From an uncultured Collinsella sp. (GTDB taxonomy: Bacteria > Actinomycetota > Coriobacteriia > Coriobacteriales > Coriobacteriaceae), in the NCBI GenBank assembly GCA_900765185.1, contig CAAFQT010000232.1:1-7253 (forward strand): DNA of 7,253 bases, written 5' to 3'. The stretch's first letter is position 1. The number at the start of each line of letters is the position of its first letter. Below are positions 1-4,003 of the stretch, one piece after another. The notes under the pieces were generated by a model. The model ran no database searches and had not been told where the DNA came from. It was given only the letters and a program-made list of their open reading frames with translations. Both the position numbers and the translations under genes were made by a program.

Positions 1-19
1 ACGTGTGCTCTTCCGATCT
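1..19. other. Illumina adapter remnant at the contig end
   Basis: The first 19 bases, ACGTGTGCTCTTCCGATCT, are the 3' part of the standard Illumina TruSeq read-2 adapter. Native sequence therefore starts at about base 20. Any reading frame that uses these bases is artificial at its N terminus. This also shows that the window's left edge is the raw end of an assembled contig. Confidence 0.95.
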
Positions 20-20
20 G

Positions 21-152
21 CCTGCAAAACGCCGCAAGCTCGATGTTTCGCAGGCGGCATTTTGCCGGCGCGTCAGAGCTATGACGCAAGCTCGCGAAAT
101 GAAAGCGCCCGCACCTGGCGGCAACCGGGCACGGGCAATGTCAGAACCTTGA
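21..152 (+). CDS. C-terminal end of a truncated gene, function unknown
   Basis: A reading frame is open from the left edge to a TGA at 150-152 and gives about 43 codons of native sequence. The peptide is basic and Arg/Ala-rich (it includes KRRKLDVSQAAF and REMKAPAPGG) and ends in MSEP. The 5' part is lost at the contig end, so no domain can be named. The main support is the junction: its stop overlaps the TTG start of the next gene as TTGA, the stop-start overlap used throughout this window. The part around LDVSQAAFCRRVRAM looks helical and could belong to a DNA-binding protein, but that is a guess. It could also be a chance open frame, given its short length. Confidence 0.5.
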   Translation, partial: PAKRRKLDVSQAAFCRRVRAMTQAREMKAPAPGGNRARAMSEP

Positions 153-361
153 CCAGTAATGACAACGAGAATTTTACACCACTAGCAACGGTTAAGCGGT
201 GGTTTTGCGGTGCTATTGCCGTGCTAGCGGCAACTGGAATCCTGCTCATTGCTCTGGCTGGTGCCATTATCTGGCTTACGGAGACGTACAACCTGCCTTG
301 GCTGCTTCTCGTCCTTGCCGGTCTTGAGCTTTGGTTCATCGTCCGCATGGTCGACCAATGA
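149..361 (+). CDS. Small two-helix membrane protein
   Basis: 70 residues starting at TTG 149, where TTGA overlaps the upstream stop. No ATG or better start lies in frame before the first hydrophobic segment. The frame runs further upstream but enters the adapter, so longer versions are not credible. The N terminus is polar with a basic VKR just before a long hydrophobic stretch (about residues 19-43, rich in Ala/Leu/Ile), then a short polar turn (TETYN) and a second hydrophobic stretch (about 49-66). This predicts two membrane helices with little soluble domain. Its stop overlaps the next ATG as ATGA, which suggests coupled translation. No family is recognised. Small membrane proteins in phage early regions can act in superinfection exclusion, but nothing here shows that. 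The TTG start and lack of a clear Shine-Dalgarno sequence lower confidence slightly. Confidence 0.65.
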   Translation: MTSNDNENFTPLATVKRWFCGAIAVLAATGILLIALAGAIIWLTETYNLPWLLLVLAGLELWFIVRMVDQ

Positions 362-564
362 GGGGCTATCTCGACCGTGACGCAAACGGTTTCTGGGTCG
401 CACGGGTGATCATCGAGGAAGCCCGCAGGCCGGGCGTGAGCGGCGCGGGAGACGTTCGTACGCGCCACAGGTTGCCTGTTCCGCCATCGGCACCGCGAGA
501 GGTCGCAGAAGTGGCGTTCAGGCGCTTTATGAGCCGCGAAGCAAGGAAGCGCCATGGATGTTGA
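358..564 (+). CDS. Small basic protein resembling a stand-alone integrase arm-binding domain
   Basis: 68 residues, starting at the ATG that forms ATGA with the previous stop. The N-terminal part (RDANGFWVARV, residues 7-17) has the R-D-x-x-G-x-W-x-A pattern also seen at the start of this window's own integrase (RDPKGVWYAQ, residues 7-16). It is followed by a basic R-x-R strand (residues 34-38) and a C-terminal helix with PREVAEVAFRRFM (46-58), much as arm-type (AP2-like) integrase domains have a three-stranded sheet and a helix that ends in EA..A. The protein ends in a basic tail. From this I infer a free arm-site or similar DNA-binding protein. No catalytic domain is attached. It could instead be an unrelated small basic protein, since the similarity rests on a short motif. 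It overlaps the next gene by 11 bases. Confidence 0.6.
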   Translation: MRGYLDRDANGFWVARVIIEEARRPGVSGAGDVRTRHRLPVPPSAPREVAEVAFRRFMSREARKRHGC

Positions 565-955
565 CGATTACACCCAGCCGGTCGAATCAGTGATGCAGCA
601 GGAGCGATTGGCAATGTACCCGGTGCCGCTCAAGCTGCAAGACCGGCAGGAGCTTTTCAAGCTCTGGTGCGAGCTCAATCCAAGGGCACTGCGGCAGATC
701 GAGCTTACGGCGCTCGCAATCGACCAGCGAGGTATCCGAGTAAGCGCCAAGTACCTCATTGAGAAACAGCGCTACGAGGGCGCTGTCAAGCTCGTCGGCG
801 TTCCGTTCGTGGACGGCAACGGCGTTGAGCATGTCTACGGCATTAACAACACGGATACGCCGCTTCTAGCCCGTTGGCTTCTAAAGCGGCATCCGAAGCT
901 GAACATCAAGCTTCGCAATTCCATCTATGACAAGGAGAACAGTCATGAAGCGTAA
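554..955 (+). CDS. Conserved phage-type hypothetical protein
   Basis: 133 residues. The ATG at 554 has AAGGA at 543-547, six bases upstream, and overlaps the preceding gene by 11 bases. The central part (about residues 34-123) follows a pattern I recognise from small proteins in many phage early regions: LFKLWCELNP, then a helix ending in a Gly-Arg pair, SAKYLIEKQRYE (64-75), a short strand region ending in YGINNT (95-100), LARWLLKRHP (105-114) and a final Arg near 121. I know no assigned function for that family. The protein looks soluble and mixed helical. Codon use is like its neighbours. That it is a real gene is well supported; the family link is from memory of the pattern and is moderate. 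Confidence 0.8.
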   Translation: MDVDDYTQPVESVMQQERLAMYPVPLKLQDRQELFKLWCELNPRALRQIELTALAIDQRGIRVSAKYLIEKQRYEGAVKLVGVPFVDGNGVEHVYGINNTDTPLLARWLLKRHPKLNIKLRNSIYDKENSHEA

Positions 956-1214
956 GGAAGCAATCAAGTTCCTCGATTCCGTTGCCGAGTATATCAGCGG
1001 TGTCGACGGCAACATTACGCTCTTTAACCCCAAGAGCAATGAGAGCGTTGAGCTTGATACCGACCTGGCTTTCTGTTTCATGGGAACACCCATCGTTGCC
1101 ATGAAAGACCTGCTCGAGAGCGACAAGCTCGACGATATGACCCCGGACATGTTTGTCCACCTGATGACCAAATCGGCGTGCAATGCATATGCGCAGCAGC
1201 TTACAAAGTGCTGA
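945..1214 (+). CDS. Hypothetical protein, 89 residues
   Basis: The ATG at 945 is chosen over an in-frame start at 927 because AAGGAG (932-937) sits seven bases before it. It overlaps the upstream gene by 11 bases. The product is soluble, with a basic helical start (MKRKEAIKFLDSVAEYI), a middle with acidic residues and a C-terminal half (VAMKDLLESDKLDDMTPDMF) that looks helical. There are two Cys near the end but no metal-binding pattern, signal peptide or membrane segment. I do not recognise a family. Codon use and the tight spacing support a real gene in the early operon. Confidence 0.7.
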   Translation: MKRKEAIKFLDSVAEYISGVDGNITLFNPKSNESVELDTDLAFCFMGTPIVAMKDLLESDKLDDMTPDMFVHLMTKSACNAYAQQLTKC

Positions 1215-1449
1215 GCAGCTGGCGCTCGATCTTTTTGGTGAGCAGCCGATGCCAACGCCCGGGCAATGTCAGTTCGAGCTTCATCTACTCGAGCACGGCG
1301 AAAAGCCCAAGAGCGCGTGCGGCTTTCGCGGAACGACCGTCTGGACTAACTGCCGCGAGGTCGGCAAGTGCCTTTGGGACGGCTGGCACCAGCAGGGGAC
1401 AAGCGATGGATTAACGACGGGAGGTGATGACGATGACGGCGATTCCTAA
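1183..1449 (+). CDS. Small Cys-containing hypothetical protein
   Basis: Up to 88 residues from ATG 1183; ATG 1189 is an alternative, and neither has a clear Shine-Dalgarno sequence. It overlaps the previous gene by 32 bases and the next by 17. This frame was preferred over the +2-shifted frame, which is Ser/Ala/Arg-rich in the manner of a shadow frame, because it has a strong G/C third-position bias and a protein-like core. The core has four Cys (residues 29, 46, 57 and 63) in a compact segment with SACGFRGTTVWTNC and CLWDGWH, which could bind a metal but lacks a standard CxxC pair. The acidic Gly/Asp tail comes from the ribosome-binding region of the next gene and is probably unstructured. 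Function unknown. Confidence 0.6.
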   Translation: MHMRSSLQSAEQLALDLFGEQPMPTPGQCQFELHLLEHGEKPKSACGFRGTTVWTNCREVGKCLWDGWHQQGTSDGLTTGGDDDDGDS

Positions 1450-1879
1450 AGACGTGCACGATCAGGCGCAGGAACCCATGGCATGGTTCCAGCACGACGC
1501 TAACGCGCAGCGGGACATCAAATGCCAACGGCTACTCATGCGTCGCGGTAACGAGGGCTACGGCGCTTACTGGCGGCTCTGCGAGCTTCTGGCGAGCACC
1601 AAGCACCACTCAATTGCGGTGGAAACCGATGAAGACTGGCTCATTCTAGCCGGCGCAATCGGTATGCGCTCGATGGGGGCGTTTGACGAGACGGTGAGCA
1701 TCGCCGAGACACAAGATTTCATCGACTGCCTGCTTGAGATCGGCTTGCTCGTTGGAGACGGAAAAGGCCGAATCGAGAGCGAGAGGATGTGCAAAAACGC
1801 CCTTTATTTTGGCAAGCAGCGCGTCAACGGAGCCAAGGGCGGCAGGCCGAAAAAGAAGCAGGAAAACCCGACAAACTAG
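1433..1879 (+). CDS. DUF4373 (Lin1244/Lin1753-like) phage replication protein
   Basis: 148 residues. ATG 1433 is chosen over GTG 1424 and ATG 1427 because GGGAGG (1419-1424) lies eight bases upstream. The N-terminal part shows the hallmark of the Lin1244/Lin1753-like domain: WFQHDANAQRDIK (18-30), then RRGNEGYGAYWRLCELL (37-53), and a helical region (65-120) of winged-helix type. The end, NGAKGGRPKKKQ, is the basic Gly-Lys hinge that usually links this domain to a longer C-terminal part. Here translation stops eight residues after the GRPKK. Family members occur in phage replication modules and resemble DnaD-type initiators. The location right beside the iteron block at 2147-2197 fits a replication role. 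The protein may be naturally short or may have lost its C terminus. The family assignment is good; its exact role is inferred. Confidence 0.82.
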   Translation: MTAIPKDVHDQAQEPMAWFQHDANAQRDIKCQRLLMRRGNEGYGAYWRLCELLASTKHHSIAVETDEDWLILAGAIGMRSMGAFDETVSIAETQDFIDCLLEIGLLVGDGKGRIESERMCKNALYFGKQRVNGAKGGRPKKKQENPTN

Positions 1880-1913
1880 CAGGTCAGAGCGTATGTTTGT
1901 GTTGTTGCGGATT

Positions 1914-1939
1914 GAAACCAGCGCGAAACCATCGGTTTT
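1914..1939. promoter_or_regulatory. Three-half-site operator-like element, copy 1
   Basis: GAAACC at 1914-1919 is repeated 11 bases later at 1925-1930 and is followed by the inverted half-site GGTTT at 1934-1938, giving AAACC-ATC-GGTTT. The 14 bases at 1926-1939 recur as the exact reverse complement at 5243-5256 in the other large gap. It is probably a binding site for a dimeric or multimeric phage protein; which one is not shown. Confidence 0.5.
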
Positions 1940-1941
1940 AG

Positions 1942-1970
1942 GTTGGGCTAAGCCTAACAATACATAACAT
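1942..1970 (+). promoter_or_regulatory. Partial palindrome overlapping a weak promoter-like sequence
   Basis: GTTGGGCTAAGCCTAAC (1942-1958) is a near-perfect palindrome with one G/T mismatch. TTGGGC (1943-1948) and TAACAT (1965-1970) are spaced by 16 bases and match four of six positions each of the -35 and -10 consensus. If real, the palindrome would cover the -35 box like an operator. The promoter match is weak. Confidence 0.25.
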
Positions 1971-1982
1971 AACAGTACAGAA

Positions 1983-2034
1983 GCGGGTTTTTGGGTTTGG
2001 GTCTTTAGACCCTAACCCAAAGCCAAAAACCCGC
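1983..2034. repeat. Long inverted repeat with 19-base arms
   Basis: The arms at 1983-2001 and 2016-2034 pair at 18 of 19 positions (one G/G mismatch at 1995/2022), with a 14-base loop at 2002-2015. The outer 12 bases (GCGGGTTTTTGG with CCAAAAACCCGC) pair perfectly. An alternative inner hairpin pairs 1995-2004 with 2007-2016, with one T/T mismatch. There is no run of T after the stem, so a simple intrinsic terminator is not favoured. A cruciform or hairpin at an origin, or an attenuator with two folds, would fit. Confidence 0.85.
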
Positions 2035-2035
2035 A

Positions 2036-2064
2036 CTTGCTTGTTATGTTGACTTACAAGCAAG
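2036..2064. repeat. Hairpin with 9-base perfect arms
   Basis: CTTGCTTGT (2036-2044) pairs with ACAAGCAAG (2056-2064) around an 11-base loop. It starts one base after the longer inverted repeat ends and is followed on the + strand by a T-rich tract. It could work as a weak terminator, but the tract is mixed T/C and not a clean T run. Confidence 0.7.
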
Positions 2065-2065
2065 G

Positions 2066-2092
2066 TTCTTCTTTCTTGCTTCTTCTTTCTTG
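2066..2092 (+). repeat. Tandem 14-base polypyrimidine repeat
   Basis: TTCTTCTTTCTTG occurs at 2066-2078 and again exactly at 2080-2092, one base apart. The result is a 27-base tract that is almost purely T and C on the + strand (A and G on the other). Such tracts can unwind easily or form triplex DNA and sit beside iterons in some origins; that role is inferred. Confidence 0.8.
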
Positions 2093-2146
2093 ATCGATTC
2101 GTTTTTTCGAGCGATTCCAAAGCCTGTATTCGAGTCTTCAGCAGTA

Positions 2147-2197
2147 GTTATCAACAGGTTTTCAACAAGTTTTCAACAATAGAAAAGTTTTCAACAA
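2147..2197 (+). repeat. Four DnaA-box-like iterons
   Basis: Four head-to-tail 11-base units follow GTTWTCAACAR: 2147-2157 (GTTATCAACAG), 2158-2168, 2169-2179 and 2187-2197 (the last three all GTTTTCAACAA). The first three are directly adjacent, about one helical turn apart, and a 7-base spacer precedes the fourth. The core TTATCAACA differs from the DnaA-box consensus TTATNCACA at one position and TTTTCAACA at two. The array ends inside the ribosome-binding site of the next gene, so binding could also block translation or transcription. Either DnaA or a phage initiator could bind. Confidence 0.75.
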
Positions 2198-2210
2198 AGG
2201 AGCGTTGGCG

Positions 2211-2393
2211 ATGCCTTACGGGAGCTATGTCAACAAAGTCCGAAAGCACACGTGTCCTTACTGCGGTATCGAGCGGAATTTGGACTGGTTCATCAAGGAC
2301 AGCGAAGCCTGCTGGAAATGCAGGGAGACGAAGAAGAACGAGAAGGAGGTGAAGAGAGGTGAGCATTTTGACGATCAAAAAATCGCTCGATAG
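2211..2393 (+). CDS. Small zinc-ribbon protein
   Basis: 60 residues. ATG 2211 is preferred over TTG 2205 because AAAGGAG (2196-2202) is eight bases before the ATG and only two before the TTG. Two Cys pairs, CPYC (residues 15-18) and CWKC (34-37), are 15 residues apart and fit a zinc ribbon. The tail after the second pair is strongly charged (RETKKNEKEVKRG) and probably contacts nucleic acid or is disordered. It is the first gene after the iteron block, so it may be expressed under that block's control. It overlaps the next gene by 35 bases. The function is unknown; a DNA- or protein-binding adaptor is the most that can be inferred. Confidence 0.75.
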   Translation: MPYGSYVNKVRKHTCPYCGIERNLDWFIKDSEACWKCRETKKNEKEVKRGEHFDDQKIAR

Positions 2394-2775
2394 TAACGTT
2401 TTTACACGAGATGAAGCCAGAGAACTGTTTTCGTGTTGCCGTCTCAGCTATGACGATGTGAACGAGAACGACATTTACATGCTGGAAGCCTTTGTCGGTT
2501 GCGAGCTGAGTCAATTCAATGAGCTGAATGAGCTGCAAATGCACGTTTCGCATAGGAAGAAGGACGCTCCAAAAATCAACGTTCGCGATGAACCGGGCAA
2601 CCCTATCGAATCGGCCTTCTTGCATGTCGATAGCGATTACTTCGAAGGACGAGAAGCGATTTCCTTCAACAGCGACGGCTTTATCGGATTCGCAGGCTGG
2701 GCTGATGACGGCAACGTTCAGCCGTTTTTACGGGCTTTTGTTGACTGGGTAGTTTTTTGGATGGATGGCAAATGA
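2359..2775 (+). CDS. Conserved phage-type hypothetical protein, 138 residues
   Basis: It starts at GTG 2359 with AAGGAGGT at 2343-2350, eight bases upstream, one of the best ribosome-binding sites here. The product is soluble and acidic. The C-terminal third (EAISFNSDGFIGFAGWADDG, then NVQPFLRAFVDWV) matches a motif I recall from small phage proteins of unknown function, where SFN-DGFIGFAGWAD is followed by a helix ending in a Trp-rich segment. Residues 50-59 include two NEL units, encoded by a 9-base tandem repeat. Its stop forms ATGA with the start of the DUF3310 gene, so translation of the two is probably coupled. Base composition is more A/T-rich than in the downstream genes. The function is not known. 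Confidence 0.78.
   Translation: MSILTIKKSLDSNVFTRDEARELFSCCRLSYDDVNENDIYMLEAFVGCELSQFNELNELQMHVSHRKKDAPKINVRDEPGNPIESAFLHVDSDYFEGREAISFNSDGFIGFAGWADDGNVQPFLRAFVDWVVFWMDGK
2518..2535 (+). repeat. Short tandem repeat within a coding region
   Basis: AATGAGCTG is present twice in direct succession (2518-2526 and 2527-2535) and encodes Asn-Glu-Leu twice. It is probably a small in-frame duplication. Confidence 0.8.
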
Positions 2776-3095
2776 GTTCTTACGTTAAGCGTGTAGGTGA
2801 TCTGACTGAGCCTGTTGAGCTCAGCGCTTCGCAGGTTGCCGAGAAGATGACCTCAACGGTCGATACGGGGTTCGACCCTGTGACCAAGCCCGCGCATTAC
2901 GCTGGGCATACCGGCATCGAGTGCAAGCAGGCAATGGAATCGATGCTCGGTACCGATGAATACGTGTCCTATATGCAGGGATGCGCATTCAAGTATCTGT
3001 GGCGCTGGAAGTCCAAGAACGGTATCGAAGACCTCAAGAAGGCGCATGAGTGCATCGAGAACATGCTTGAAGCACTGGAAGGCAGCGCGTCGTGA
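2772..3095 (+). CDS. DUF3310 phage protein (putative nucleotide-metabolism role)
   Basis: 107 residues. ATG 2772, which overlaps the upstream stop as ATGA, is chosen over TTG 2757. The DUF3310 pattern is clear: DPVTKPAHYA (35-44), IECKQAMESML (49-59), GCAFKYLWRWKSKNG (70-84) and IEDLKKAHECIENML (85-99). The first about 30 residues are variable and precede the domain. The family is very common in phage genomes; some members are annotated as nucleotide kinases by relation to T7 gp1.7, but the activity of this type has not been shown as far as I know. Together with the dUTPase and SSB genes downstream, it fits a nucleotide or DNA-synthesis support role. Its stop overlaps the next start as GTGA. 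Confidence 0.88.
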   Translation: MSSYVKRVGDLTEPVELSASQVAEKMTSTVDTGFDPVTKPAHYAGHTGIECKQAMESMLGTDEYVSYMQGCAFKYLWRWKSKNGIEDLKKAHECIENMLEALEGSAS

Positions 3096-3379
3096 GCGGT
3101 GGTGACTTCTACGCCGCGCCCAAGATCATCACTGTCCGCAAGGCGCATGAGTGCGCGTACTGCGGCGAGACGGTTCCGGCGGGAACGCGTGGCGTGCTCA
3201 TGGAAAGCGGCCTTTGGATGCGTCTGTTCTGGAAGCGTTACGCATGCCCGCGCTGCCAGCCATATGTCAGTGAGTTTTGGGGCTGGCAAGGCTTGGAGAG
3301 TGAAGACATCGAATGGGATTTCGACGAGTTCATGCGGGAGTATCACCGCGATGTGTGGGTGACCGACGATGACGATTAG
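3092..3379 (+). CDS. Small CxxC/CxxC zinc-binding protein
   Basis: 95 residues from GTG 3092 (GTGA overlap; GGAAGG at 3077-3082 may serve as ribosome-binding site). CAYC (21-24) and CPRC (52-55) frame a 27-residue segment with PAGTRG and a Trp/Leu-rich strand, as in zinc-ribbon proteins where 'C..CG..I..G' is followed by a second C..C. The N-terminal KIITVRKAHEC is typical of that class. The C-terminal part (56-95) is acidic and aromatic (IEWDFDEFMREY, TDDDD). No catalytic motif is visible. It could bind DNA, or its acidic tail could mimic DNA, but both are speculative. Confidence 0.78.
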   Translation: MSGGDFYAAPKIITVRKAHECAYCGETVPAGTRGVLMESGLWMRLFWKRYACPRCQPYVSEFWGWQGLESEDIEWDFDEFMREYHRDVWVTDDDD

Positions 3380-3572
3380 GAGCGACCGCAAGACCCTCGA
3401 GAACCTGTGTGCTGTATCGCAGGACATGAGCCGGCGCATTACAACGTGCGAGAAGCGCGGACACGATGGAGCGCGGGTCGATTACGACGATCTTATTTGC
3501 TGGTGCGATTGCGTCACCGACGCAATCGAAGTGATTCACCGAAATTTGGAGGAAAGCAATGAAAGAATTTAA
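3369..3572 (+). CDS. Hypothetical protein, 67 residues
   Basis: ATG 3369 overlaps the preceding gene by 11 bases; GGGTGA a few bases upstream may act as a weak ribosome-binding site. The protein looks all-helical, with a basic first half (RSDRKTLENLCAV, SRRITTCEKRG) and an acidic second half (DYDDLICWCDCVTDAIEVI, EESNE). Three Cys lie close together (residues 44, 46 and 48 region), without a clear metal site. No family is recognised. Its existence is supported by packing and codon use between two well-supported genes. Confidence 0.65.
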   Translation: MTIRSDRKTLENLCAVSQDMSRRITTCEKRGHDGARVDYDDLICWCDCVTDAIEVIHRNLEESNERI

Positions 3573-3807
3573 GACCGAGGAAGAGTATGAAGAGGCATCG
3601 TCGATGCTGGTTGGGTGCGCCCTGCTGATCGTCCCGTTTGCGATGCTGGTTGCCAGTATCGCCATTGGCTTCATCTTCGGAGCTGGATATGGGTTCCTGG
3701 CCTTCTCCTGCTTCCTGCTGATCGTGTGCATCTACTTCATTTACGCGGCAAAGATCAGCATGCACAAGGCGAAGAAAGCGGCTGGAAAGGAGCGGGACGA
3801 TGATTAA
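3559..3807 (+). CDS. Small two-helix membrane protein
   Basis: 82 residues from ATG 3559, with GGAGGA (3548-3553) five bases upstream. A charged acidic start (MKEFKTEEEYEEASS) is followed by two long hydrophobic stretches, about residues 16-40 and 43-64, separated by a Gly-rich turn. The C-terminal tail is basic then acidic (HKAKKAAGKERDDD). The tail's positive charge suggests that both ends face the cytoplasm. It overlaps both neighbours (14 and 8 bases). No family is recognised. It is one of three proteins of this design in the window. Confidence 0.75.
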   Translation: MKEFKTEEEYEEASSMLVGCALLIVPFAMLVASIAIGFIFGAGYGFLAFSCFLLIVCIYFIYAAKISMHKAKKAAGKERDDD

Positions 3808-4003
3808 GATTTCCGGCTGCTGCGACGGGTGCGGGAAGGAAGCAGACTGCACCAACATTAACGAATTCGCAAGGGTGCATGCCTTTGACAAGGGCAAGCT
3901 TATCGAGTTCGACATTTGCAAAGACTGCATCCACGAGATTCGCGACATGTCGGGCAGCGTTATCGACGTCGTACGTGAATTGAAGCGCCGCCATGGACGT
4001 TGA
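3800..4003 (+). CDS. Small CxxC/CxxC protein upstream of the integrase
   Basis: 67 residues from ATG 3800, with AAAGGAG (3786-3792) seven bases upstream. Cys pairs at 8/11 (CDGC) and 40/43 (CKDC) suggest a zinc knuckle or ribbon, with extra Cys at 7 and 17. The second half is a helix (HEIRDMSGSVIDVVRELKRR) ending in a basic tail. Its 3' end overlaps the integrase start by 11 bases, so the two are probably co-translated. Small zinc proteins next to integrases can be directionality factors, but this one lacks the winged-helix pattern of known excisionases, so I do not call it one. Confidence 0.72.
   Translation: MIKISGCCDGCGKEADCTNINEFARVHAFDKGKLIEFDICKDCIHEIRDMSGSVIDVVRELKRRHGR

Larger units (their letters stand above)
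1880..2210. other. Non-coding AT-rich block, candidate replication origin and control region
   Basis: 331 bases without a convincing gene, in a window where nearly all other genes overlap. From left to right it holds a three-half-site element (1914-1938), a partial palindrome with a weak promoter-like sequence (1942-1970), a long inverted repeat (1983-2034), a hairpin (2036-2064), a tandem pyrimidine repeat (2066-2092), an AT-rich stretch and four 11-base iterons (2147-2197) that run into the next gene's ribosome-binding site. A DUF4373 replication-type gene lies immediately upstream. Iterons, AT-rich DNA, hairpins and an adjacent initiator-like gene are the usual parts of a theta origin, so an origin is inferred. 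A regulatory leader is the main alternative. Confidence 0.5.

Noticed and set aside
5..148. N-terminal extension of the first membrane protein gene into the contig end
   Set aside because: The extension begins inside adapter sequence and conflicts with the upstream frame whose stop overlaps TTG 149.
79..555. 158-codon open frame on the - strand
   Set aside because: It is antisense to three better-supported + strand genes, has no ribosome-binding site and a composition rich in Arg/Ser/Pro typical of shadow frames.
1178..1414. Alternative + strand frame for the small Cys protein
   Set aside because: Its Ser/Ala/Arg-rich product and poor third-position bias point to a shadow of the 1183-1449 frame.
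1983..2095. Standard intrinsic terminator
   Set aside because: The stems are followed by mixed T/C or by more structure, not a clean T run, so only a weak terminator role is possible.
2147..2197. CRISPR array
   Set aside because: The units are 11 bases and directly adjacent, without spacers, which fits iterons and not CRISPR.
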